Shown here: positions 45,517-53,800 of the stretch, in pieces
Numbering within the stretch: position 1 is the first letter of the stretch
Layout: the number at the start of each line of letters is the position of its first letter
From: an uncultured Lachnospiraceae bacterium
GTDB lineage: Bacteria; Bacillota; Clostridia; Lachnospirales; Lachnospiraceae
NCBI GenBank assembly: GCA_934401915.1
Contig: CAKRSV010000003.1
Coordinates: 124,001 to 188,000, forward strand
DNA: 64,000 nucleotides
Direction of reading: 5' to 3'
Notes under the pieces: model-generated
Told to the model about the DNA's origin: nothing
The model's database searches: none
Seen by the model: the letters and a program-made list of their open reading frames with translations, nothing else
Made by a program: the position numbers and the translations under genes

Positions 45517-45545
45517 AGAATAGGAGCAGAGCGAGGCAATGTCAA
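45517..45545 (-). promoter_or_regulatory. Promoter of the MATE gene
   Basis: On the minus strand TTGACA (45540-45545) and TATTCT (45517-45522) are 17 bases apart. The TetR operator lies 22 bases beyond the -35 box, so control of this promoter would be from an upstream position. Confidence 0.65.
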
Positions 45546-45557
45546 GAGCAAATGTGA

Positions 45558-45586
45558 TTGACAAAACTAACAATATTAGCTAATCT
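45558..45586 (+). promoter_or_regulatory. TetR promoter with operator between -35 and -10
   Basis: TTGACA (45558-45563), a 17-base spacer and TAATCT (45581-45586). The spacer contains CTAACAATATTAG (45567-45579) and TTAGCTAA overlaps its right arm. The same motif recurs twice before the GNAT gene at 47184. Autorepression by the downstream TetR protein is the obvious reading. Confidence 0.75.
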
Positions 45587-45657
45587 GAAGTAGATGACAA
45601 GATCGTTGTATCAACTGAATTTTATGAGCCGGGAGGGGCTCGGAGAAGGAGAGAAAG

Positions 45658-46230
45658 ATGCCAAGAGCAGGACTTACCAGAGAAAAAGTGATCGAAAAGG
45701 CAGCGGAGCTGGCAGACGAACGGGGAATAGACGGAGTGACGATCACCACGCTGGCGGAATATCTGGGAATCCGCAAACCGTCGCTGTATAACCACATTGA
45801 AGGACCGGAGGACGTCCGCACACAGATCATGCTGTATGGGTGGCGCTATCTTTCCGGGCAGGCGGTGGAGGAGATCCGGACAGAAGAACCCTATGAGGCG
45901 CTGAAGGAGTACGCAAGGCAGGTATACCGCTACGCGCAGGAGCATCCGGGAGTGTTCGAGGCGATGCTCTGGTATAACACATACGAGAACGAAGAATTCC
46001 GGGAAGTGACGGAAGGGTTGTATCGCTTTTTCTTCGCCCAGACAGACAAGCTGCGGATCGCCAGGGAGGCGGCGAATCATCTGCTCCGGACCTACCGGGC
46101 GTTTGTGGAGGGTTTTCTGCTGCTGGTGATCCACGACTCCTTCGGAAATCCGCTCTCTGTCAAGGAGAGCTTTGAGCTTTCCCTGGAGGTGCTGGTCAGC
46201 GGGATGAAGCCGTATGAAAACAAGGCGTAG
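45658..46230 (+). CDS. TetR-family transcriptional repressor
   Basis: A 190-residue protein. REKVIEKAAELADERGIDGVTITTLAEYLGIRKPSLYNHIEG at residues 8-49 is the TetR helix-turn-helix, with a WHG-type C-terminal ligand-binding domain (AFVEGFLLLVIHDSFGNP). It should bind as a dimer to CTAACA-N-TGTTAG-type sites, of which one overlaps its own promoter and two lie upstream of the acetyltransferase at 47184. It is divergent from the MATE exporter, the classic arrangement for a drug-inducible efflux pair. A strong GGAGAAGGAG site precedes the ATG. Confidence 0.92.
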   Translation: MPRAGLTREKVIEKAAELADERGIDGVTITTLAEYLGIRKPSLYNHIEGPEDVRTQIMLYGWRYLSGQAVEEIRTEEPYEALKEYARQVYRYAQEHPGVFEAMLWYNTYENEEFREVTEGLYRFFFAQTDKLRIAREAANHLLRTYRAFVEGFLLLVIHDSFGNPLSVKESFELSLEVLVSGMKPYENKA

Positions 46231-46261
46231 GAGAGAAGATTAGAAATTTTCCAATCGTGGG

Positions 46262-46290
46262 ATTTGTGTCTGCGCGTACCGGACACAAAT
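46262..46290 (+). promoter_or_regulatory. Leader hairpin before the GNAT gene
   Basis: ATTTGTGTC (46262-46270) and GACACAAAT (46282-46290) form a perfect nine-base-pair stem with an eleven-base loop. No T-run follows, so this is not a terminator. It lies 41 bases before the start at 46331 and could be an operator or an RNA structure. Confidence 0.35.
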
Positions 46291-46330
46291 TCGTCATGCA
46301 CGAAAGTGTGCGCAGAAATGAGGAGAAAAA

Positions 46331-47074
46331 ATGATAGAGAGACTGGAGAATACAGAACTTGTAAAGGAGCTTTTTGAAGGCTGGGAGGAGACGATGATCT
46401 ATTCCTGTATGCAGGGAGTCATGGGAGACATTTATGTGACGGACACAAAGCACCCGGAAGCGGCGCAGGCTTATCTTGGGGACTTTTGTTTTTTTGCGGG
46501 CGAACCGTGCAGGAAACTGGTCGGGCACAAGCAGGACTTCGTGATCATGGCTTCGCAGAGCGAGGCGTGGGAAAAAGAGATCGAGGCGTGCTGGGGCGAG
46601 CGGGCAAAGCGTGTCGTCAGATATGCGATCAAAAAGAACACGGTTTTTGATGAAGAAAAGCTGAGAACGTATGCGGCGGATCTGCCGGAGGGCTACCGTC
46701 TGCATGCGCTGGACGATGAAGTGTATGAGAAGTGTCTTGCGAACGACTGGTCGAAAGATCTGGTCTCTGTTTTTCAGGGAAAAGAGGAGTACCTGCAGAA
46801 GGGGCTGGGCGTCGTCGTTCTCAAAGGGGAGGAGCTTGTAGCGGGCGCTTCCTCCTACACCAGATACCGGGAAGGGATCGAGATCGAGGTGGATACCAGG
46901 GCGGACGAAAGGCGCAGGCATCTCGCGACGGCGTGCTGTGCCAGACTGATCCTGGAGTGCCTGAAAAGAGGGTTGTACCCAAGCTGGGATGCGCAGAACT
47001 GGAATTCGGTGTGCCTTGCGGAGAAACTCGGGTATGAGTTCTCGCATGAATACGCGGTATATGAGGTATATTGA
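46331..47074 (+). CDS. GNAT acetyltransferase of the ZmaR-like group
   Basis: A 247-residue protein. The N-terminal half has low similarity to other GNATs, and the C-terminal half carries the acetyl-CoA fold: VVVLKGEELVAGASSYTRYREGIEIEVDTRADERRRHLATACCARLILECLKRGLYPSWDAQNWNSVCLAEKLGYEF. The R/Q-x-x-G/A pyrophosphate loop is RRRHLATA and the last strand ends with NSVCLAEKLGY. ZmaR acetylates the antibiotic zwittermicin, so detoxification is possible (family-level inference). GAAATGAGGA precedes the ATG. It lies between the TetR gene and a second GNAT. Confidence 0.82.
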   Translation: MIERLENTELVKELFEGWEETMIYSCMQGVMGDIYVTDTKHPEAAQAYLGDFCFFAGEPCRKLVGHKQDFVIMASQSEAWEKEIEACWGERAKRVVRYAIKKNTVFDEEKLRTYAADLPEGYRLHALDDEVYEKCLANDWSKDLVSVFQGKEEYLQKGLGVVVLKGEELVAGASSYTRYREGIEIEVDTRADERRRHLATACCARLILECLKRGLYPSWDAQNWNSVCLAEKLGYEFSHEYAVYEVY

Positions 47075-47094
47075 TACGGGATATGCTTCTTTGC

Positions 47095-47144
47095 TTGACA
47101 GCAATAACTAACAATGTTAGATTATATATTACTAACAGAGTTAG
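47095..47144 (+). promoter_or_regulatory. Promoter with two TetR-type operators
   Basis: TTGACA (47095-47100) is followed after 17 bases by TAGATT (47118-47123). CTAACAATGTTAG (47108-47120) is a perfect six-base-arm dyad in the spacer. A second site, CTAACAGAGTTAG (47132-47144), lies around the expected start and continues with CTAAT as the site at 45567 does. The TetR gene nearby is the likely regulator. Confidence 0.72.
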
Positions 47145-47183
47145 CTAATGCGCTGCGGGAGCGGCAGAGAATGGAGAGAGCGT

Positions 47184-48071
47184 ATGAAGATACCTGAATT
47201 GGAAACGGAACGGCTGATCCTCAGAAGACATGAGGAAAAAGATTTTGCAGATATGCGGGAGTATCTGTCGGATGAGAAGGTGGTTGCCTTCGAACCTTAC
47301 CTTCCGATGTCTGACGATGAAGTGCGGGAGTGCCTCAGAGAGCGGATGGGATCCGATGAGTTTATCGCGGTCGAGGAGAAGGCCTCCGGAAAGATGATCG
47401 GCAATCTCTATGTCGGGGAGCGGTTCTGCGATTCGGTGGAGATCGGCTATGTGCTGAACCGGAGCTTCTGGCGGAAGGGATATGCCACAGAGGCGTGCCG
47501 CAAGGTGATGGAATTTGTCTTTTCCCAGGGAAAACACCGGCTGGAGGCGGAGTGCGATCCGAGGAATGAAGCGTCCTGGAGACTGCTGGAACGGCTCGGC
47601 TTCCGGCGGGAAGGCTTTTTGCAAAAGAATGTGTACTTCCGTACAGACAATGCGGGCAATCCAATCTGGAAGGACAGCTTCCTCTATGCAAAACGGCAGG
47701 ATACCGAAGCGCTCCCGGAGCGGATACAGAAATTGGAGACGCAGATGTGGGAGGCGGCCAGGGCCAGAGATAAAAAGGCGTTTCTGGAGCTGGTATCCGG
47801 ATCGGCGGTGATGGTGTGCGGCGGCTTTCGCTGTACCGGCGCGGAGTACGCGGAGATCATTGCCCAGTTTGACTGTAAAGAATATGAGATACAGAATTTT
47901 GAGGTGACGGCGAGCGCGCCGGGTCTGGTGCAGGTGCACTATACGATCACCCTCACAGTCAGCGATCCCGCCAATGCGGATCTTGCGGGAACCTTCCATA
48001 TTACAACGACGTGGCAGCAAAACGGAGAGGGGTATCAGGTTATCTTTAATATGGATCAGAGAGTGTCATAG
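47184..48071 (+). CDS. RimJ/RimL-type acetyltransferase fused to a SnoaL-like domain
   Basis: A 295-residue protein from ATG 47184 (GGAGAG before it). Residues 1-175 form a RimJ/L GNAT: LETERLILRRHEEKDFADM at the start, EIGYVLNRSFWRKGYATEACR as the acetyl-CoA loop, and ECDPRNEASWRLLERLGF as the last strand. From about residue 180 a second domain, with a helix (ERIQKLETQMWEAARARDKKAFLELV), then a beta-rich part, resembles SnoaL/DUF4440-type cone folds. The fused domain could recognise the acceptor. The promoter upstream carries two TetR-type sites, so this gene probably belongs to the TetR/MATE resistance regulon. Confidence 0.78.
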   Translation: MKIPELETERLILRRHEEKDFADMREYLSDEKVVAFEPYLPMSDDEVRECLRERMGSDEFIAVEEKASGKMIGNLYVGERFCDSVEIGYVLNRSFWRKGYATEACRKVMEFVFSQGKHRLEAECDPRNEASWRLLERLGFRREGFLQKNVYFRTDNAGNPIWKDSFLYAKRQDTEALPERIQKLETQMWEAARARDKKAFLELVSGSAVMVCGGFRCTGAEYAEIIAQFDCKEYEIQNFEVTASAPGLVQVHYTITLTVSDPANADLAGTFHITTTWQQNGEGYQVIFNMDQRVS

Positions 48072-48193
48072 GGTAGAAATGTTCCGAAAGTCCCTGCTGG
48101 CTTTTCCTTATTATAATGGGGCTACTGTAGGAGGATTTCCGGCAGGAAAAAGATGCGGCTGTTAAGACGGCGCAAAGAAAAAGAAACCGCATA

Positions 48194-48223
48194 TTGACAG
48201 AAAGAGGCTTTCCGTGTTAAGGT
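48194..48223 (+). promoter_or_regulatory. Promoter of the cation ATPase transcript
   Basis: TTGACA (48194-48199), 18 bases, then TAAGGT (48218-48223). The start predicted from it (about 48230) lies two bases before the first riboswitch helix, which supports the assignment despite the poor -10. The 120 bases between 48072 and 48193 show only a short imperfect inverted repeat and no convincing gene. Confidence 0.5.
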
Positions 48224-48231
48224 GTTACTCA

Positions 48232-48356
48232 AATATTAGGGAGTAGTTCACACCGGAGCATTTCCGGTGCTGTGCTGATCGTCATCACGTCATCCGGCGG
48301 AAGAGACCGTGCAGGTGACCGGGCAGTACACTTGGGAGAGGAACGAGACTATTATT
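48232..48356 (+). ncRNA. yybP-ykoY (manganese) riboswitch aptamer
   Basis: GGGAGTAG begins at 48239. CACCGGA/TCCGGTG forms a hairpin directly after it, CGTCATCACG is the second conserved core and TGACCGG the strand that returns. ACGAGAC closes the motif. These are the yybP-ykoY landmarks in order. The likely P1 pairs AATATTAG (48232-48239) with CTATTATT (48349-48356), with one mismatch. This class senses Mn2+ and is known upstream of P-type ATPase genes such as yoaB. The assignment rests on visual matching; a covariance-model search would settle it. Confidence 0.85.
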
Positions 48357-48390
48357 GTACGTTTTGCGTGCAATGGTGGTCTCTTTTTTT
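48345..48390 (+). terminator. Riboswitch expression-platform terminator
   Basis: GAGACTATTATTGTACG (48345-48361) pairs along its whole length with 48367-48383 over a five-base loop, using several G-U pairs, and seven Ts follow (48384-48390). Bases 48349-48356 are also the right strand of P1, so the two structures exclude each other: ligand-bound P1 would allow transcription into the ATPase gene. Confidence 0.82.
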
Positions 48391-48433
48391 ACCCCTTTGT
48401 ATGCAGGATCATCATAGACAGGAGGAGACGCGT

Positions 48434-51079
48434 ATGGAACAGAGATCGTATTGGAACGAAACGGCACAGGAGCTGCTGAAAGCGTATCAGGTGACGGAAA
48501 AGGGACTGAGCGGGGAGCAGGCCGCCCGGATCCGTGAGGAGAAGGGTGAGAATGTCCTGGAGGAGGAGAAGAAAAAAAGCATTTTACAGGTTTTCCTGGG
48601 GCAGTTTGAAGACCTGCTGGTCATCATTCTGATCGCGGCGGCGGTGATCTCCGCCTTTTCCGGCAATGCGGAGAGTAGCGTCGTCATTCTGGTCGTTCTG
48701 CTGATGAACGCCGTGCTCGGAACGGTGCAGTATGTGAAGGCGCAGCGCTCGCTGGCGAGTCTGAAACAGCTTTCATCTCCCAACGCGAAGGTGATACGGG
48801 ACGGTGTAACAAAGGAGATCCCATCGCGGGAAGTCGTGCCCGGAGACATTCTGATGCTGGAAGCCGGAGATATGGTGGTGGCAGACGGAAGGATCCTGCA
48901 CAACTATTCTTTACAGGTCAATGAAAGCTCGCTGACGGGCGAATCGCTGAACGTCGACAAGTCCGACGCGGTGCTGGAGGGAACGCCTGCGCTGGCGGAC
49001 CGCACCAACATGGTGTATTCGGGAAGTCTTGTCGCGTACGGGCGTGCGCAGGTGCTGGTGACGGATACGGGGATGAACACGGAGCTTGGAAAGATCGCGG
49101 GACTGATGAACAAGGCGAAGGAGCGAAAGACGCCCTTGCAGGAGAGTCTGGATCAGTTCAGCAGCAGGCTGGCGATGCTGATCATGGCAATCTGCGTGGT
49201 CGTGTTCGCGCTCTGCCGGTATCGGGAGATGCCGCTGCTGGATTCGATGATGTTTGCGGTGGCACTCGCCGTGGCAGCGATCCCGGAGGCGCTGGGCTCC
49301 ATCGTCACGATCGTGCAGGCATTTGGAACGCAGAAGATGGCGAAGGAAAATGCGATCATCAAGAATCTGAAGGCGGTGGAGAGCCTGGGCTGTGTCTCTG
49401 TGATCTGCTCGGACAAGACGGGTACGCTGACGCAGAATAAGATGACGGTGCAGCAGGTCTATGTGGATGGCAGGGTGCTTGACGGGACGGAGCTGGATTT
49501 TGCGCAGCAGACGCACCGCTATCTGCTCTACAATGCCGTGCTCAACAACGATTCGGAGCTGATCGAGGACAAAGGGATCGGAGATCCGACCGAGTACGCG
49601 CTTCTGGAAATGTTCCGGAAGCTGCACACCGCCCCCGGTTCTGTTTTTGGGGAGGACGGCGTGCATGAAGACGTGATCCGGCAGTACATGACCAGACTGG
49701 AGGAGATCCCCTTTGATTCCGACCGGAAGCTGATGAGCACAAAGTACCGTCTGCACGGCGTTCCCACGATTCTGACAAAGGGTGCGGTGGATGTTCTTCT
49801 GGATCGCTGCAGCGGAGTCCGCTATGCGGACGGCGTGCGGAACATGACGGAGGACGAGAAGGAGCGGATCCGTGTGCAGAACGAGCGCTTTTCGGAGGAA
49901 GGACTCCGCGTCCTCGCGTTTGCATACCGGGAGTCGGATGAGCCATTGACCACAGAGTCGGAGCGGGAGCTGATCTTCCTTGGGCTGATCTCCATGGTCG
50001 ACCCGCCGCGCCCGGAGTCGGTTGAGGCGGTCGCAGACGCCAAGAGAGCGGGCATCCGGCCGGTGATGATCACCGGGGATCACAAGATCACAGCGGTGGC
50101 GATCGCGAAGGAGATCGGAATCTATGAAGAGGGAGATCTGGCGCTTACCGGTGCGGAGCTGGACGCGCTTAGCGAGGAGGAGCTGGATGAACGGATTACC
50201 AGGATCTCGGTCTATGCCAGAGTGTCACCGGAAAATAAGATCCGGATCGTGGAGGCATGGCAGAAAAAGGGAAATATTGTGTCGATGACCGGCGACGGAG
50301 TCAACGACGCTCCGGCGCTCAAGAAGGCGGATATCGGCGTGGCGATGGGGATCACGGGAACGGAGGTTTCCAAGGATGCGGCGGCTATGATCCTGTCGGA
50401 CGACAATTTTGCAACGATCATCAAGGCGGTGGCAAACGGCAGGAATGTCTACCGCAACATCAAGAATGCGGTACTGTTCCTGCTTTCCGGCAACACGGCG
50501 GGAATCCTTGCCGTACTGTATACCTCGGTGATGGCGCTTCCGGTCCCGTTTGCACCGGTGCATCTGCTGTTTATCAATCTGCTGACGGACTCGCTTCCAG
50601 CGCTGGCGATCGGGATGGAGCCTGCGGATGACAGTCTTTTGAAGGAAAAGCCGAGAGATCCCAAGACGGGGATCCTCACCGGCGATTTTCTAAGGAAGAT
50701 GCTGGTAGAGGGATCGCTGATCGCGGCGGCGAGCATCTGGGCGTATGGGATCGGCTATGCAGTCAGCCCGGCGAAGGCGTCCACGATGGCGTTTGCAACC
50801 CTGACGCTGGCACGGCTTTTCCACGGCTTTAACTGCAGGGGAAACGAATCGATCTTCCGTCTGGGGCTGCGATCCAATAAGTACAGTATCTACGCATTTG
50901 CCGCGGGAATCTTTTTCCTCGGGCTGGTGCTGGCGCTTCCCGCGCTGCACGGCGTATTTGAGATCGCCCCGCTCGCGGCGGCAGATCTTGGACGGATCGC
51001 AGGTCTTGCCTTCGCGCCGACTGGCGTGATCCAGCTTTTCCGGGTGCTGCTCGGCTGCTTTTCCGGGAAAAGGGCGTGA
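48434..51079 (+). CDS. P-type cation-transporting ATPase (Ca2+/Mn2+ type)
   Basis: An 881-residue P2-type ATPase from ATG 48434, after GGAGGAG. LTGES is the dephosphorylation loop, AAIPEALGSIV the M4 ion-binding kink (PEAL where SERCA has PEGL), CSDKTGTLTQNK the phosphorylation site (Asp327), and MTGDGVNDAPALKKADIGVAMG the hinge. About ten helices are expected. It exports cations at the cytoplasmic membrane. The riboswitch in its leader points to manganese as inducer, so Mn2+ export is the likely role, with Ca2+ as an alternative. The frame is open upstream through the leader, but that extension would translate the riboswitch and is rejected. Confidence 0.92.
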   Translation: MEQRSYWNETAQELLKAYQVTEKGLSGEQAARIREEKGENVLEEEKKKSILQVFLGQFEDLLVIILIAAAVISAFSGNAESSVVILVVLLMNAVLGTVQYVKAQRSLASLKQLSSPNAKVIRDGVTKEIPSREVVPGDILMLEAGDMVVADGRILHNYSLQVNESSLTGESLNVDKSDAVLEGTPALADRTNMVYSGSLVAYGRAQVLVTDTGMNTELGKIAGLMNKAKERKTPLQESLDQFSSRLAMLIMAICVVVFALCRYREMPLLDSMMFAVALAVAAIPEALGSIVTIVQAFGTQKMAKENAIIKNLKAVESLGCVSVICSDKTGTLTQNKMTVQQVYVDGRVLDGTELDFAQQTHRYLLYNAVLNNDSELIEDKGIGDPTEYALLEMFRKLHTAPGSVFGEDGVHEDVIRQYMTRLEEIPFDSDRKLMSTKYRLHGVPTILTKGAVDVLLDRCSGVRYADGVRNMTEDEKERIRVQNERFSEEGLRVLAFAYRESDEPLTTESERELIFLGLISMVDPPRPESVEAVADAKRAGIRPVMITGDHKITAVAIAKEIGIYEEGDLALTGAELDALSEEELDERITRISVYARVSPENKIRIVEAWQKKGNIVSMTGDGVNDAPALKKADIGVAMGITGTEVSKDAAAMILSDDNFATIIKAVANGRNVYRNIKNAVLFLLSGNTAGILAVLYTSVMALPVPFAPVHLLFINLLTDSLPALAIGMEPADDSLLKEKPRDPKTGILTGDFLRKMLVEGSLIAAASIWAYGIGYAVSPAKASTMAFATLTLARLFHGFNCRGNESIFRLGLRSNKYSIYAFAAGIFFLGLVLALPALHGVFEIAPLAAADLGRIAGLAFAPTGVIQLFRVLLGCFSGKRA

Positions 51080-51136
51080 CAGAGGTTAATTATTAAAATT
51101 TTATAAACAATGCAATTTTTTTCATAAACCGTTTAA

Positions 51137-51180
51137 CAATCCTGTGAAAGTGTAAAGAAGAATTTCCTTTCACGGGATTG
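51137..51180 (+). terminator. Stem-loop at the end of the ATPase gene
   Basis: CAATCCTGTGAAAG (51137-51150) pairs with CTTTCACGGGATTG (51167-51180), with one G-U pair and a 16-base loop. TAATTTTAT follows, a weak T-tract. The right arm overlaps the -35 box of the following promoter, so an operator is the alternative. Confidence 0.55.
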
Positions 51181-51205
51181 TAATTTTATACGGGAATGTT
51201 ATAAT
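51178..51205 (+). promoter_or_regulatory. Promoter of the MMPL operon
   Basis: TTGTAA (51178-51183), 16 bases, then an extended -10, TGT-TATAAT, with TATAAT at 51200-51205. The -35 box overlaps the right arm of the 51137-51180 stem-loop, so the stem may be part of control. Confidence 0.6.
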
Positions 51206-51295
51206 TTATGCGATAAAACAGTACAAAATCCCTTGATATAGCGGCGTTTGTACAGAAAATCACAGCCACGGCAAAGAGGAGTTGTTGTTTGTATT

Positions 51296-53800
51296 ATGGA
51301 AAACGAACAGAAGAAAACCAATGGTGGAAATCAGGCAATGATCAAAATATGCGGGTTTATCGTGGACAAAAGAAACTTGTTCTTCCTGCTGTTTGGCATC
51401 CTGATCATTTTTTCGGCCATCGCAAGGAACTGGGTGCATGTAGAGAATTCCATGTCCTACTACCTGCCGGGAACGACGGAAACCAGGCAGGGTCTGGATC
51501 TGATGGAGGAGGAGTTCATCACTTACGGGACCTGTAACGTGATGGTAGCGAATGTGTCCTACGAGCAGGCGGAGAATATTCTGGATATGCTGGAAAATTC
51601 AGACGGCGTGTTCTCGGTAGACTTTGATGACACGGAAGATCATTATGCGAATGGTTCGGCGTATTACAACGTCACATTTGATTATGATGAAAACGATGAT
51701 GCGTGCCTTGCATCGCTGGACACGCTCAAACAGAATCTCGACGGATATGATTATTACCTGACGACCAGCCTGGGAGATACGCAGTCCGAGCTGATCGCGC
51801 AGGAGATGAACACGATCTCCGTTCTGGTAGCGGTTGTCGTTGTTTCGGTGCTGCTTCTGACATCACAGGCATATGCGGAGGTTCCGGTCCTGCTGATCAC
51901 CTTCCTTTCGGCGGCGATCGTCCAGATGGGTACGAACTTCGTGTTCGGCACGATCTCCTTCGTATCCAATTCCGTAACGATCGTCCTGCAGCTTGCATTG
52001 TCGGTAGACTACGCGATCATATTGCTGAACCGCTATAAAGAGGAGCATGCGAACCTCCCCGCGCGGGAGGCGATCATCGTGGCGCTGAGCAAGGCGATCC
52101 CGGAGATCTCTGGAAGCTCGCTGACTACGGTCGGCGGTCTGATCGCCATGACGTTCATGCAGTACAAGATGGGACCGGATCTGGGTATCGTGCTGATCAA
52201 GGCGATCGTCATGAGCCTTTGTTCCGTGTTCCTGCTGATGCCCGGTGTCATCATGCTGTTTGCAAAGCTGATGGACACCACGAAGCATAAAAACTTTGTG
52301 CCGGATATTCCGTTTGTTGGAAAATTTGCCTATGCGACGCGGTATATCATTCCGCCGATCTTTGTACTAGTGATCATAGCTGGCTTTAAGATCTCTTCTG
52401 ACTGCCCGTATGTATTTGGATACAGTACGATCACAACGCCGTTGGAGAACAGTGTGCAGAAGGCGGAAAAGCTGGAAGAGAGCAACTTTGGAAGCAAAAA
52501 TATGGTAGCGCTCATCGTGCCTGCCGGAAATTATGAAAATGAGAAAAAATTGCTGCAGGATCTGGAGGCGTGCCCGGAGGTAGATTACACGATGGGACTT
52601 GCCAACATTGAGGCGATGGACGGTTATAACCTGACGGATAAGCTGACACCGAGGCAGTTTTCGGAGCTGATCGATCTGGATTACGAGGTGGCGGAGCTTG
52701 TGTATGCGGCCTACGCGGTCAACGACGAGGACTATGCGAAGGTGGTAAACGGGCTGTCCGGCTACAGCGTGCCGCTGATCGATATGTTTATGTTCGTGCA
52801 CGATGAGGTGGACGAAGGCTATGTGACCCTCGACGACGAGCTGCAGGAGACGCTCGACGACGCTTACGAGCAGATGAATTTCGCGATGAATCAGCTGCAG
52901 GGCGAAAATTACAGCCGTATGCTGGTCTATCTGACGCTGCCGGAGGAGAGCGAGGAGACCTTTGCTTTTATCGACCGGATGCATGATATCGCCGGAAAGT
53001 ATTATGACGGGAAGATCCTTGTCTGCGGGGAATCCGTGAGCCAGTATGATCTGCAGAAAACCTTTGGAAGAGACAACACGGTCGTAAGCGTGGCTTCGAT
53101 CCTTGCCGTGCTTGTGGTACTTCTTTTTACCTTCAAATCAGCCGGTATGCCGGTGCTTCTGATCGCGGTGATCCAGGGGTGTATCTGGATCAACTTCTCC
53201 GTGCCGACGATCCAGCATGACAACCTGTTCTTTATGGGTTATCTGATCGTCAGCTCCATTCAGATGGGCGCGAATATCGACTATGCGATCGTCATAGCGA
53301 GCCGTTACACGGAGCTGCGCGAGACGATGGGAAGAAAAGAGTCGATCATCAATACGATGAACCTGTCGTTCCCGACGATCATCACTTCGGGAAGTATGAT
53401 GGCGGTGTCCGGTATCCTGATCGGTAAGATGACGTCGGATGTGGCGATCTTCGGTATCGGAAAGAGCCTTGGACGAGGCACGCTGATCTCGATCTTCGTG
53501 ACGATGTTCGTCCTGCCGCAGATCCTGCTGGCAGGCGATAAGATCATCGAAAAGACCGCGTTCGTGATGAATATGCCGGTTCGTACCAAGAATGTGACCG
53601 GTCTGATGCGCGTGGATGGTCTGGTGCGTGGCCGGATTGAAGGTACGGTTACGGGTACAATGAGCGCGATCGTGCGTGGTAATGTCAGCGCCTATGTGGA
53701 GGCCGGCGACGTGACGGAGCTGACCGAGGAAGAGTACAAGGCCATGACGGAGAACGTGACGAAGGAGCTGGAGAGCAAGGAGGTAAAGGAGCATGAATAG
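51296..53800 (+). CDS. MMPL/RND-family transporter
   Basis: About 834 residues from ATG 51296; AGAGGAG lies 14 bases before it, slightly far. The protein has two halves, each with a first helix, a large extracytoplasmic loop and a block of five helices. LALSVDYAIILLNRYKEEH in the first half and MGANIDYAIVIASRYTELRE in the second are the paired Gly-x-x-x-Asp-Tyr motifs typical of MMPL proton-relay helices. Such proteins move lipids or hydrophobic compounds across the membrane. It overlaps the next gene by eight bases. The last 60 residues are a soluble tail (GRIEGTVTGTMSAIVRGNVSAYVEAGDV) of unknown role. Confidence 0.9.
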   Translation: MENEQKKTNGGNQAMIKICGFIVDKRNLFFLLFGILIIFSAIARNWVHVENSMSYYLPGTTETRQGLDLMEEEFITYGTCNVMVANVSYEQAENILDMLENSDGVFSVDFDDTEDHYANGSAYYNVTFDYDENDDACLASLDTLKQNLDGYDYYLTTSLGDTQSELIAQEMNTISVLVAVVVVSVLLLTSQAYAEVPVLLITFLSAAIVQMGTNFVFGTISFVSNSVTIVLQLALSVDYAIILLNRYKEEHANLPAREAIIVALSKAIPEISGSSLTTVGGLIAMTFMQYKMGPDLGIVLIKAIVMSLCSVFLLMPGVIMLFAKLMDTTKHKNFVPDIPFVGKFAYATRYIIPPIFVLVIIAGFKISSDCPYVFGYSTITTPLENSVQKAEKLEESNFGSKNMVALIVPAGNYENEKKLLQDLEACPEVDYTMGLANIEAMDGYNLTDKLTPRQFSELIDLDYEVAELVYAAYAVNDEDYAKVVNGLSGYSVPLIDMFMFVHDEVDEGYVTLDDELQETLDDAYEQMNFAMNQLQGENYSRMLVYLTLPEESEETFAFIDRMHDIAGKYYDGKILVCGESVSQYDLQKTFGRDNTVVSVASILAVLVVLLFTFKSAGMPVLLIAVIQGCIWINFSVPTIQHDNLFFMGYLIVSSIQMGANIDYAIVIASRYTELRETMGRKESIINTMNLSFPTIITSGSMMAVSGILIGKMTSDVAIFGIGKSLGRGTLISIFVTMFVLPQILLAGDKIIEKTAFVMNMPVRTKNVTGLMRVDGLVRGRIEGTVTGTMSAIVRGNVSAYVEAGDVTELTEEEYKAMTENVTKELESKEVKEHE

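Noticed and set aside
47145..48020. A 291-codon minus-strand frame opposite the RimJ/L-SnoaL gene
   Set aside because: The plus strand has GNAT motifs, a promoter and a ribosome site; the minus product has none.
48079..48165. Small 28-residue frame after the RimJ/L-SnoaL gene
   Set aside because: No ribosome site and no distinctive composition.
48272..48433. N-terminal extension of the P-type ATPase through the leader
   Set aside because: It would translate riboswitch and terminator sequence, and the strong GGAGGAG site serves the ATG at 48434.
48911..50083. A 390-codon minus-strand frame inside the P-type ATPase gene
   Set aside because: It covers the phosphorylation domain of the ATPase and its product is Arg/His-rich without a domain.
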